From assembly GCF_000321225.1 (NCBI RefSeq), contig NW_004451861.1, positions 343,131-407,130 on the forward strand: 64,000 nucleotides of DNA. Direction: 5' to 3'. A model generated the notes under the pieces. It worked only from the letters and a program-made list of their open reading frames with translations. It searched no databases and was not told the DNA's origin. The position numbers and the translations under genes are program-made. Source of the stretch: Odobenus rosmarus divergens (taxonomy: Eukaryota; Chordata; Mammalia; Carnivora; Odobenidae). Shown one piece after another: positions 37,780 through 50,700 of the stretch. Position 1 is the stretch's first letter. Each line of letters opens with the position of its first letter.

Positions 37780-38899
37780 TATAGATGACCTCTTTGCCCT
37801 TCCCCACTTAAACCTCTTCCAGAGTCTTAATGATTAGGGGAGACTGAGCTAGAAGGAATCTTGGATTTCGTCTGTTTTTCTGTTTCCCAAGCGTGGGAGG
37901 CTATGATTTTTATGTCTTCCCATTTGTATTAGGCTTAATTGTTTCACACCATAGCAGAGGCTCTCCCATTTCAGTGATTTCTCCAAACTTCTGAGTACAT
38001 GAAGTAGAAAGGCTCAGTTGGGTGCTAGGCTGTCTTGAAAATTTCAAATAGTTGATTTTTCCTACTTTTTTTTTTTTTTTTGTAAGAAAGGGAAGGCCTT
38101 TGGTTCATAGTCTCTGGTAGGCAATAGTGTAGGTTCATTCAATAGCATTTTAAAAATCATGTTTATTTTTACAGTTACCTGCTGCTCCTCATCAAAAATT
38201 GGGTAAAATTCTAATTTACAGGATTAACAATAATTTTCTTTCAAGTTTGCATTTAAAAACGTGAGGTAAAATAAGTGAGTCAATTTGGAGAAATTGTAAG
38301 AACTCAAGGAAAACTTTTAGGTACAGGGGCATGGAAGCGATGAATGGACGTGACCCACAGTTGTGAAGACCACAGAGGAAGCGCTTACCTTTGGGGAAAT
38401 TCCGACTTTGGAATTTAGGCCAAAGTCCTTAAAGGAAATGGACAGTCTGGCCCCACTGATTCTTCCCGGCCGGCCAGTCTTCTTCACGGGAACTGGACTT
38501 GGCAGGCAAAGAACCGATTCTGGCAAGAAAACGAACAGGCCACAAAAATGTCCGGAAAGCCTTAAACCCTGGGTGGACAGTACCGTGTGGGCTCCAGGTG
38601 ACAGGCTTCTGACACAGCTGCCTTCCCATCCCGCCTCCGCGGCTCGCTAGCTGGGAAGAGGAGGGTTGTCTCACTTTTTCTGATTCTGGGTTGTCCCATC
38701 CGTGAGAGGGGGCGGGAAGAAATGGTGCACATCTCAAACCTCTGTTAGTCTCTACAGCTACAGGTGTATAAGGCGCCAAGCGCAGCGTACCGCACAGCGT
38801 CAGGAAATGTAGCCTCTTACGTTGTGGTCCTAATTCTTTTGTGGGGACAGGGACAGGGCTGGAGGAGAGGCAGGGAATGGTGACCCGGAAGGGATTTTT
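37780..38899. other. Distal upstream flank of DAW1
   Basis: No repeat is recognised. GC content rises from about 38440 towards the CpG island. Overlapping frames on both strands at 38360-38780 have no recognised domain. Confidence 0.45.
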
Positions 38900-39306
38900 C
38901 TCCCGTCTCTCCTCCTTGGGAACTCAATGGGCCACAGTGGGAGCGGCCCGCACCTCGCCCTCCCCGGCCGCGCCTCGCCCCTTGTGAGGTCACCCTGATT
39001 GGGGACGCGAGGCCCCCGCCACCCCGTCCCTGCCCGGCCCAGGCACCGACGGTGCAGAAGGAGCGAGGGTGGCAACGCTCTCTTCAGCGACGCGCCCTGG
39101 AGCCCCCGTCCGCCCCTGGGAACAAGCAGGCAGGGGTGGGCGCCGGCAGGGGCAGGGCGTGTTCCCTGGCCGCGCCTCGCCGGGCCGACGCCCCCCACCC
39201 CTCCCCGGGTCGCCCGCGCCGCAGACCGCAGCCCGGAAGCCTGCACGCCCAGCTCCGCGCCCTGGAAGCTCGCGCATGCGCGCCGAAGCCCCGCAGCTGT
39301 TTGGCC

Positions 39307-39320
39307 GTTTCCATGGCTAC
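39307..39320 (-). promoter_or_regulatory. DAW1: RFX X-box-like motif at the DAW1 start
   Basis: The minus strand reads GTAGCCATGGAAAC, close to the X-box GTNRCC-AT-RGYAAC (one mismatch). RFX factors, with FOXJ1, drive motile-cilia genes, and DAW1 is one. The motif overlaps an in-frame ATG at 39313. The sequence is seen; binding is inferred. Confidence 0.65.
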
Positions 39321-39354
39321 GAAGAGGGTTGACCGGGGGCCTGGGAAGGAGAAA

Positions 39355-39394
39355 ATGAAGCTTAAGAGCCTCCTGCTCCGGTATTACCCGCCAG
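39355..39394 (+). CDS. DAW1: DAW1 coding exon 1
   Basis: Encodes [13 protein letters not shown] plus one base. The donor is GTACCG at 39395, weaker than consensus at +4 to +6. The 5' UTR boundary is unknown. Confidence 0.92.
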
Positions 39395-42300
39395 GTACCG
39401 GCCGGGCCTCCTCCGTCCTGGCGTGGGGTCCTGGGCTCTGGCTCTGGGAGGCTGCGCGGCGGCGGAGGGTGCGGGGACTCGAGGGGCCGGCGGGGTCCCC
39501 TAGTGGGTGATCCATGTGGGGGGCAGATAGCCGGGCGAGTCCCAACAGGGGCTCCTCACTCCTCTCACTCCTTTGGTTGCTGGACACTGTTGCTCGAAAC
39601 ATTCAAAGTGATTTTTAAAGGCGTTCTTTAAACGTTGAAGTTGCTGAGTTTATAATGCTTTTCTGGCTAGTTAGGAATGTGGCAGATGGGGAGGGAGAGG
39701 CTGTGATCAGTGATGTCCCAAGAGATTGGTTTCCGGAAGGGACGACACTGACAAGGAGCACATTGCTTTTTATTTTAAACATAGCAGAATGATCACGTCA
39801 AGATGTGTTGATTATGAAAAGGAAAATGCATATGCAACAAAGTATATTAATTGAGTGTCCGCATTCCAGACCACACACATCAGTTGACCCACACGTTTTT
39901 TGAGGGCCACCAGGCGCTCTGTGCCCCGGGGCTTTCAGCTTGAAGGTCACAGTCCTTGATTCCAATGAGTCAAGGAATTTCAAAATACACCGACAGAACG
40001 CTATAGTTTTAGAGTGGGACAAACTTGTCTAGTTGTCTTGTTTCACAGGTGAGGACTTGGTCACCTTTGAAGAATGAGTGAAGCCCACTGGTCACCCAGC
40101 TCATTAGGTACAGAAATAAGGGCAGAACTCTTGGTTCCAATTCAGAACTCACTTAAAAATAAGAGTAGGGGCGCCTGGGTGGCTCAGTGGGTTAAGTGTC
40201 TGCCTTGGCCTCAGGTCATGATCCCAGGGTCCTGGGATGGAGCCCCTCGAGGCGCTCCCTGCTCAGTGGGGAGCCTTGCTTCTCCCTCTCCCTCTGCTTT
40301 CCGCTCACCCTGCTTGTGCTCTGTCTCTCAAATACATTTTAAAAATCTTTTAAAAATAAATAAAAATAAGAAGAATATAAAATAAAAAAGTCTGCAAAAC
40401 TTTTTTTTATTTTAAATATATATATATTTTTAATTTTTTTGGCAGAGAGAGACACAGCCAGAGAGGGAACACAAGCAGGGGGTACGGAGCGGGAGAAGCA
40501 GACTTCCTGTGGAAAGGGAGCCTAATGTGGGGCTCGATCCCAGGACCCTGGGATCATGACCTGAGCCGAAGGCAGACGCTTAATGACTGAGCCACCCAGG
40601 CACCCCAAGCTCTGCAAAACTCGCCACAAAGCAGTAGATGACCAAATATCCTTGCCAGCTGAGAAGTTTGGGCTTCCCTGCAAGGGTAAGCCTGGCAGCA
40701 ACTCTCACCAATGTGAAGTGAACATTTGTAGTAAAATTATAACTCATTTTCTCCCTCTTAGAATTACAGTTAAAATAACATGAAAAGGCTCTAGATGTGA
40801 GAGGTAGCACATAGGAAATTGTAAATAGCTTGTTCTCTGGAAGCATTCACAACTTTACTTTGGCTGTGCTTGGTGTAGGCTGGTGCTGGTTCCCATCGAC
40901 TGATATGTGAATGACTTGCTTTCATTCATCCCTTTGCTGTGGAGTGTAGGTTAGGAAGATGAGCTCTGGGATCATAATAACTGGCTTTCACCATGTACAA
41001 ATTTTGTAACTTGGTCAATTTGTTTCTATCCATTGAGGCGTTTCGATCATCAAGTCACATGGTGATAATGACACCCATCTTGCCCATCTACTGACACTTT
41101 GCAGCTACTTTCCCATTTATCTCTTTCCCTTCAGAGCAAACCTCCTTGGAAGAACAGTGTCCCCATTTCTCTTCTCTCTTCTGTCTTGGACTCACTCCTA
41201 TCCTGTCCTCACCCTCATGGCCCCGCTGAAACTGCACTCTTCAAGATCCTCAATGACCTCCAACATCACTCAGCCCACTGGCCGCCTCTCTGTCCTTCTT
41301 TTCCTGACCTGACAGCAACATTTGATGCATTTGACTACTTTGCCCCTTGGCTCCCAGGACACGCTGGTTTTTAATCCTGCTTTATTGTCACTCCTTCTTC
41401 ATCCATCTTGTTGGCTTCTCTTCCTTCTGATCTGAATGTTGGCGCTCTGTCCTTGGACTTCTCTATCTATACTCATCGGTTAGGTGATCTCATCTATTCT
41501 CCAGGTTTAATAACCTGAGGGAGTAGTTCTGAGAACCTACCTCATGGCCTGCCTGGTTGTTCATTTGGATGTGCAATGTGCATCTCATACGGGGCATCCT
41601 ATGGTCTCTCTCCTCTCACTCAATGGCAGCTCCATTCCTCTGTCTGCCTGAGCCAAAACCTTGGACTCATCCTTTTCTCCCATCTTGCATACTCCCCATT
41701 TGGTCCAGTAACAAATCCTGCCAGCTCACCTTTAAAATATATACAGGATTCAGCAGTTTTACCCCACAGCAATGGCTACCATGCTTTCTATTGCTAAAGC
41801 TTCCGCCCTTGACCCACTTCTGTATATTTTCATCACAGCAGCAGGATGACTGCTAGAACATAAATCTGATCATGTCACTCTTAGGCTTGAGCTCTCCAAT
41901 GGCTTTGCATTTTACTTAAAATAAAAGGGCCATGATCTCCAAGGCCTTAATCTCCAAGGCCCTACAGGATCTTCCCTGCTTTCGCCTCTGACTTCACCCT
42001 GCTTCCCCTCCAGCAACACTACTCTTCTTGGTGTTCAATGGATGGGCTGGGCATGCCCCGACTCAGGGTCTCTGCACTTGCTACTCTTTTTGCTTGGAAT
42101 AATCTTCCCTGGACATCTGCATGGCCAGCATTCTCACGTATTTTTGGCTCTGTCCTTAAAAGTAAGTAAAGTGAGTAAATTGAAGCCTCCCTTTTTAGAA
42201 TTTCTACAATTTCCAACTTCTCCTCAAGGTATTTCATAGTGTCCTCCGCTGCTTTGTTTTTTTTCCTAGCATTACCTCAGTTCAACGTACCACAATTTTA

Positions 42301-45300
42301 CTTACTTATTTTGCTTAGTCACCCCGACTTAGAATAAAAGCTTCATGAGGTCCTGGACTTTGTCTATTTTGTTTACTACCGCATGTCTAGCACTTAGAGT
42401 AGTTAGAGACTGGTCAATAAAGAGGCACTCACTTATCTGTTGAATAAATGAATGAGTTTAATGAGATGATGTATGTTGAGTAGAATGCCTCGAGCTCCTC
42501 CTGAAATAGGAATAGGTCAGACAGATGATCGGTAAGATTCGCTCCAGCTCTGAAAGTCCAGGGTTCCAAAAGCAATCTCACATTCAATAAGGCTTTAGAC
42601 TTACACTTGCAACTATTGCCTTAATGATTATCTTATAATGAAGTCATATCACTTAGCATGTTAGACACTTAATTTCTGAATTCCAGTCTTTGGTGAGCCA
42701 TACATTATATTCAAGTTTCCACGGTACTACTGAATAGCAGGTGGGTGTTGAAATAACATTATCAAGTAGGAAAAAAAATCACTCACCCCTGAATCATTCT
42801 TGTGTTACCTTTATCCCTTCTGCAATTTTGTTTAATCTCTTAATCCACAGATTTCAGTCCTCCTACTTTCTTTTGAGTAACATATAGGTCAGGAGCATTC
42901 CATTGTTGGCATCCATGGAATTGTCCCTCTCCCTCCTAAAGGTACATAGCAGTAATATGGCTAATCAAGCATGGGCATTCTCTTTTTATCTCATTCATTA
43001 ATTCATAAGCTCTTCACTTCGTGAACAGTGGGTGTTGCATACGTGCTTTTCAACTGACTCAGGCATGACTGTCTTTGTCTTTTACTTCTTGTGTGTAGGC
43101 CCGTAGTTTTTTGGGCCACGAGAAGGTGATAATAAACATTAATTAGACTAGTTAATATTCTGAGCACTTTAAAGGTCTCTGTCGGTTGAATGTGATCGGA
43201 GTGAGGAACACTCACATCTTTTGAATCTTAGCCTTCTATATAGTACATTGCAGAATTTTTGGGGGGGGCAGCTTCTTACTTAAGTGTTTTTGGGAATCAT
43301 GCCTAATGCACAAAAATTCACAACCAGGGGCGGATGGAGAACATTAAGATACTATGGGAAACAATCCCTGAAGAACAACATGTACTCTTGGGAGCATCTT
43401 TGTATATTTTCTTCTTGTATTCTTCACTGTGCTTGACCCAGCCTGTGGCTCATACTGCAGCTCAGTGGTCATGGGAAGGGTGAGCATTTGACCTTGAGGT
43501 TTTGTAACGGTGGAACAGTCCAATGCACAGGTTTCAGATTTTGCACTTTGTTTTCTAGATCCATTTGTATAGTAACCCAACTAATTTTTAGTAGTCAACT
43601 TTAAAGACTTTTAACATTTTTTATTTTATAAGGAACAAGATAGTAGTGAAAAAAAGAATGCAGTATTTTGTGAATTTGCCAAAATTATTTAGTGCATTTC
43701 CTTAGGATATTAAATTATGGTGTGTGGGCTGTCAAGTGCTAATTCTTTCCAACCTTTCTCTGAGTTACAGATTAGGATTATATTATTTACTCATTGTTTA
43801 CATCACTTGTTTACTCAACTATAGTGAATTCCTACTTTCCTCAAGAATAGACAGTGCATATTGAGTACTCATACATGATGCAAAATACTTAAAATTACAG
43901 AACAGGAAAGAAGCAGTCCTTAATTATAGTGATGCCTTAAGCTGATAGAAACTTTGCATGATATTTGAGTTTTCAAATAACCTTATGGGGATCTTGATCT
44001 TGATCTTCAGGAGTTTATATGCTAATAATGTTAATCTCTATCATTTTTCTTCCTTTTTCTCCATGTTCCAATTTTTCTCTTAATTTTTTTTTCTATCATA
44101 AGAGTAGTATTTACTTTTAACAAAATTCTGAAAAATACATGAAGGGATAGCTAAGATCGTGCTCAATGCCCCGAGGGTGTGATGGCTCTTTGAAGGGAGC
44201 CGCCTGACATACCTACCAATAGTGAGAATGCCCATTTCCTCAACCTAGCTAATATTTAGTATTATCAGTCTTTGCCATCTTTGCTATTCTTTTTTTTTTT
44301 TTAAAGATTTTATTTATTTATTTGAGAGAGAGAGAATGAGAGATAGAAAGCACGAGAGGGAAGAGGGTCAGAGGGAGAAGCAGACTCCCCGCTGAGCTGG
44401 GAGCCCGATGTGGGACTCGATCCCGGGACTCCAGGATCATGACCCAAGCCGAAGGCAGTCGCTCAACCAACTGAGCCACCCAGGCGCCCCATCTTTGCTA
44501 TTCTGATGAGTAAAGATTATATCTCTTGTTGTACTTTGTATTTCTTTTTAATGGAGTTGGGAACATTTTATTTCAGTCCGGTTATTGACCATTGTCCCGC
44601 TCTGTTTGCAAACTGACCGTTCTTGCCTTTTATCCATTTTCTTTTTAAAAATCATTTTTTAGACTTCTTTATATTAAGTTCTTTAAGCTTTGTATTTATA
44701 GTTGAATATTTTTTTTTGCTGGTTGTCATTTGTCTTTAACTTTGTGGAATCTTCTCCTGTGTAGAAGCTTCAAACTTATTTCAGACAAATGCATCATTTT
44801 TTTTCTTTTTTAGGTGTTGAGTTTCACATCATGCTTAAAAAGCCAATTACTTACACTAAGATGTAAATATGTTCTATTATTTTGACTGTTCTATATTTTG
44901 TGTTTAATATTAAAATCTCTAATCAACCTAGAATATATTTTTGTATATTGTGTGGTAGCAATCCAGTTTTATGAATTTTTCCAAAATCCAACTGATTATT
45001 ACATTGTTATGTATTGCATAATTTATTCTTTCCCCACTAATTTAAAATATTACCTTCAGTTTATTTTTAAACTCCCATATATAGGTGATTCTATTATACT
45101 GATCTAATTTTGTTTCAGAATTACACTTTATTGTTTTACAGTTTGTTGTAATATATGGTGAATTTTCAAATTCCAAAAAATAAAGTCATTATAATTACTT
45201 TAATTCATAGATTGATTTGACATGTTTATAATATTACATTTTCCCATCTAGAAATGTGTGTCTCCATTTATCACAATTTTCCTTTTTGTTCAATAGTACA

Positions 45301-47691
45301 GCTAGGCCTTGCACATCTCCTGTTAATTTTATATTTAGGTGTTCAATGCAATTATAGATGTGATCTTTCCTTTACTTGGCTCTTCCCTTGTCAATGTATC
45401 TAATTCTCATCTACTTCTGATCTTAGCTTTTTGTATTCTATTTATTTTTTCTAAACCCGCTTAAATCCTTTCTAGAACATGTGGCATATAAATAGGTTTT
45501 TGAGAAGATTTTTACAATGTTACAACATCCATATTTTATTGAAAATGTTAATGTGGAACAAGAAGCCGATTTTTACTCTAAGGAAATAACAGTATTTACA
45601 ATGGTTGGCTCTCCACTGATCCTTTCTTTTTTCTTTGTAAGTTTGCTTCTTAGACTGGAGTCTGGTTTCAAGTCTTGGATATGAAAAGATCACTTCTTGG
45701 GGAAAAGAAACAAAATAAAACTATCCTGAACTAGCCTTTTAGTTACAGTGGTTTGCCTGCTGTGTCCTGGTGTTCTGGTCATTAAAAGTACATGGAATGA
45801 TTTTTCAGTTCTAAAATGTTATACTTCGTTACACAACAGCTGCTTGGGTTTACCTGCTTAGGTTGTGCCAAATCCGTGCAGTGCGACTGTGTTGAGATGA
45901 ATTCCTCCCAAGATTGTAGCTGTGCAGTTCGGTGAGTGGTGATGTCTGACACTGGGAAACAAGCTCTGTAGGAGAAGCAGGATTGAGGGGGAAGATCCTG
46001 GACTTGTTTGGGGTACAGGCGAGATATCCACACGTCTGGAACTCAGAGGTCTAGATGGGAGATTACAGCTGGTAATTGTTGGCATACTGATGGTAATCAA
46101 AGCCATGGGTATGGGTGAATTTATACAGAGAAAAAAATGTAAAGAGAGAGTTCCTAGGCCCAAACCCTACCCTAAATCAGTATTTAAAGGTCAGGTCTAA
46201 GAGGAGGAATCAGTAAAGGAGAATGAAAAGTAACAAAGTAGAGAAAAAAGATGGAGAGAAGGCATAGAGGCAGTTTATGTAATACAAGGTGACTATGTGT
46301 CACAAGGCAATATTTGATTACTCATTAGATAATAAGAACTACTTAATGAGTTTCTAGATGCCAGGTGCTTTATTTACTTATTATTTCAACCAGCAAAATG
46401 AAGGTATTATCTACAAATGAGAAGACTGAGATATAAAGAGATTCCTGTAACATGAAATAAGTTAGGACTTGAGCTGGAACTCAAACCTGGATCTGTTTGA
46501 TGCCACGTGCATGCCTTTTCAACTCAGCCACATTCTATCTCAATGGTTCAGTGCTTTGGAAAGTAAATACAATGTTTTGGATGGAATTTCTTATTTTCTC
46601 TTGATCTAAAAGCCTTCTGGAATCACATCTGTTATATCAAATTTGTGAAGTTAGGGCAGTTATTCTCAAATTGTAGGAGGACCCTTGGGGGCTCTTAGGT
46701 CTTTTCAGTGGGGCCTCAAGGCCAAATCTCTTTCCATAATAGCAGATACCATTTGGATTTTTCATGGTGTTGACATTTGCACTACTGGTTACAAAAGCCC
46801 TGGGAAGTGAAATCTCTGGAAACTTACTCCACATAAGGCGGTAGCAACAAACTTTCATAGTGGTCATTGTATTTCTCACTGACACAAATTGGTGATAGGA
46901 AGAAACCCCCTCAGTTTCACTTAGGAATGCCCTTGATGAAGCAGTAAAACTTACTAATGTAGTCAAATACTGACCTAAGAGTACTTGCATTCTGGCTGAT
47001 GCAGTAGAAAGTTCTCATTAAGCCCTTCTGCTGCGCAGTGATGTTTGATAGTTGTTTTGAGGAAAACACTTGTGCGGTCATGTGAACTGAGAGATGAACC
47101 AGCCATTTTCTTCATGAAACACCTGTTTTACTTGAAAGACTGAAAAACAAATGCGGCTTTCAGACTTGGACATTTGGAAGACATTTTGTTTGGAAACGAG
47201 CAAAGTGAGCCTGGAAATTTCAAGCCAAACTGTCAGCATTTCTTGCCAGTGATAAAATTTGAGCTTTCAAGCAAAAATTAGAATTTCAGAAAACTTGTAT
47301 CTACTGTCATGAGCTGGGCAGCTTACTGACACTGAAAGAGTTTTCTGATGATAGATATTGGTAGTGATGTTAACAAATGTGATTTTTTGGGGGGATATTG
47401 TATGATGTTATATGCCAACATTTAGAAGGTGTGCATAACTCAGTAAACGAATAATTTTCAGATGTCTGGTGCATGATGTATAAACCGTACATGAATAAAA
47501 GATCCTTTGAGTGAGAGATAGACCAATGGATTTCAATGTAACAGAGTATGAAGAGTTAACTGATGTGGTTTCAGATTCTATATTGCAAGCAATCTTTATG
47601 AATTACCACTTGTTAAGCTTTTTTTTAAAAGATTTTATTTATCTTATTTTTTATATTATTTATCTTATTTATTATCTTTTTTTTTAAGATT

Positions 47692-47730
<39 letters not shown>

Positions 47731-50700
47731 TCTACAGAGACACAGCAAGAGAGGGAACACAAGTAGGGGGAGTGGGAGAGGGAGAAGCAGGCCTCCCTCT
47801 GAGCAGGGAGCCCAACGTGGGGCTCGATCCCAGGACCCTAGGATCATGACCTGAGCTGAAGACAGATGCTCAATGACTGAGCCACCCAGGCGCCCCACCA
47901 CTTGTTAAGCTTTAATATAGTATTAAAGAAGATTATCCCTGATTACTTGGAAATGCAATTAAAATAATTTCTCATTTTCCAACTACATATCTGTGCATGA
48001 CCAGATTTTTTTTCCATATACTTCATCTGAAACCCTGTGTAGGAACAGTTTGAATGCAGAAGCAGAGATGAGAATCCAGCTGTCTTTCATTAAGCCAGAT
48101 ATTAAAGAAATTTGCAAAAGTGTTAAAATGATGCTACTCTTCTTAGTTATTTCTATAAAATATGTTATTTACATTAGCATGCTATGACTTTATTATTGTT
48201 GTTCTAAAATTTAATAAATAATTTAAAAATTTCTCAATTTTAATATGGAAAATCTTGCAAAAACAAAAACTCTTTGGTGTCTTCAATAATTTAAAGAGTG
48301 TAAAGTGGTCTTAAGGCCAAAACTTTTGAGATCCACTGGCCCATATTTATAGAAGTAGTACAATAAAGTGGGTAAGAGGCTCTGTTCAGGATTTTTTTTT
48401 CCCCCCAGTAAATTATCTCTCTGTTTTTCAGAATGAATATATTCTATTGAACTGTCTTCAAGTTCACTGATTCTATCCTTTGTCATCTCCATTCTTCTAC
48501 TGAGCCTACTCAACAAGTTTTTCATTTTGCCCATTGAACTTTCCAGTTCTATAATTCCCTTTTAGTTTGTTTAAAAAACTTTTATTTTTCTGAGATTTTT
48601 TCATTTGTTTCAAGTGAATTTGTGAATGGTTGCTAAAGTATTTTTGACATCTCTTTTTAAAATCCTTGTCACATAATTCCAGCATCTGATTCACCTCCAT
48701 ATCTGTGCTTGTTGATTGTCTTTCTCTGATTCTTGGTGTGGTGGGTGATTTTTTTATTGTATACTGGGTATTTTGATTTATTGATTGTCTTTTCCTGTTT
48801 ATTGTATCCTGGACATTTTGGTTCTTATGTTAGGAGACTCTTGATCCTATCTGAATCTACTTTGACAGGCCTGTCACCATGTTTAGATTTAGCATGGAGG
48901 TTCTGGTCTACTTTGTGGGCTTTAGTTCCAATGGCAGCTTAGTTTCATGAGCCCTTGCAATGTTATTCTGGTCTGCTTCGTTTTTCTGATGCTGCTAAGT
49001 CTCCTGCTCAGTTCCAGCTGGTGCCACCTACAAAGTGGAAGGTACTTCCCAGTATGCCTGTTCTCACTGAGTGAACTTCTGGGGGGAGGGGGGCATGGGG
49101 GACAAGACTCTAGGCCTGGTGACACCACTGGTTGAAAGGCAGGAAGACACTGCTTTGGTGCCTGGTTGTGGAGTGGGGTCTGGGATATCCCAGGACTTCA
49201 TTGCTGCCCCTTTTGCCTGTGGATGAGGCTGCCCACCAATGGCTTGGTTGTGGAATGGGGACTGAGTGATCCTAGGACTTCCCTGTGGCTACTGTAGACA
49301 GATTAGATGGCCCCCTGGGGCCCTAGCTGAGGGTCTTGAGGAGGCCTGGGTCCTTGTTGCTAGGCTGCTGCAGGCAGATCAGATTACTGCTGGGGCCCAA
49401 TTTTGCAGGGGGACTGGGACAGCCCAGGGCTTCCTTGCACTGGGGGATCAGACTGCCTAAGGAGCCCCAGTTGTGGAGCAGGGCTTCGGACTCCCCATTA
49501 GTTCTTTATCTGACTTCTCTTTGCCTGGTCCTTTGGCCACAGAAAGCAAGCTTTGCTGTTGCTTGGTTTTTGTTGTCTATGCTTTTTGATGATTCCAGGC
49601 TGCAAGTCGCTCTGGTTTCCAGTTTAGGGGTATATGGGAGGTAAAAAGAAAACCCAGGGAACTCACCACACTATCATTGCTCAAGTCCTGAGAACTCTAG
49701 CCAGTTTACTCTCTACCCAACCTTCAATTATTTTAGCATTGCCTGTTGAATAATTTCAAGGATATGTACCTGTATTTAGAGGAAGGACTAGGGAAAAGTG
49801 AGGTCACACAGTTTTGTTTTAAAATCAGACATCACTGTGTATATTTTATGCCGAGAAATTAAAACAATTAAAAAACAAATGAAAAAAATTATGGCAAAGT
49901 AGATTAGCTTTTGACATTGGTTGTCATCCTAAGTGTTTTATAACATGTTTGCTTATTTTTATAGGAATTATGTTGGAGTATGAGAAGAGTGGAGAGTTGA
50001 AAACCAAATCCATAGATTTGCTCAACCTCAGTTCCAGGTAAAATAGCTACTCAATGCAACCTGGGTTTCATAACCAGATTTTCTACTGAAAGACGCTGAC
50101 ACAGGGTGATGTGTGGATGAGCTGCATGAACTCAGACAATACTTTGCTAAAACAGTGTCCTGTGCTGTATTATTTCCGGCTTGCTTCAGTGAGTTCTACT
50201 TGAGCATCTTGCTGAGTGAGGGGGAGATGGGAAAAGGATCATCAGTCTGCTGTGTTGTTTTTTTTTTTTGTCCTAAATAGACCAGTTATTGTTGTTGTTG
50301 TTTTTAATCTTTTAGTTTAGAATAGTTTTAGAAAGTTGTGAAGATAGGAGTTCTCCCATACCCCATGCCCTGCATCCCCCATTATTAATATCGTAGATTC
50401 GTGTGGTACATTGGTCCTAATTAGTGAACAGGTACTGATAAATTCTTACTAACTAAAGACCATATCTTATTCAATTTTTTCTTGTTTTTTTGCCTAATTA
50501 TCTTTTTCTCTTCCAAGATACCACACTACATTTCATTATCCAGTCTCCTCAGGGTCCTCGTGGTGAAGACGGTCTCTCAGACTTCCCTTCTTTTTGATGA
50601 CCTTAACATTTTTGAGGAATACTGGTTACTGAAATTTTAAGCATACTACTAAGCCTGTTACTTTCCTGGTAGATAAACATCACACAGGGCTGACTGCATT

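Larger units (their letters stand above)
38900..39510. promoter_or_regulatory. DAW1: CpG island over the DAW1 promoter and first exon
   Basis: GC-rich and dense in CpG (CCGGCCGCGCCTCGCC, GGTCGCCCGCGCCGCAG), in sharp contrast to the flanks. No TATA box was seen. The long frames on both strands here reflect the scarcity of stop codons in GC-rich DNA. Boundaries are by eye. Confidence 0.85.

Noticed and set aside
38830..39510. Several long frames on both strands near the DAW1 promoter (up to 152 codons)
   Set aside because: They lie in a CpG island where stop codons are rare, and are rich in Arg, Pro, Ala and Gly with no domain. Only the last part of the + frame is real DAW1 exon 1.
47690..47740. 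Short regular TTTA repeats as a possible array
   Set aside because: This is the SINE tail microsatellite, not a CRISPR-like array: there are no spacers.
49081..49644. 102- and 64-codon + strand frames in GC-rich intron 1 sequence
   Set aside because: They fall in the presumptive 5' UTR of an antisense L1 and show no protein features.
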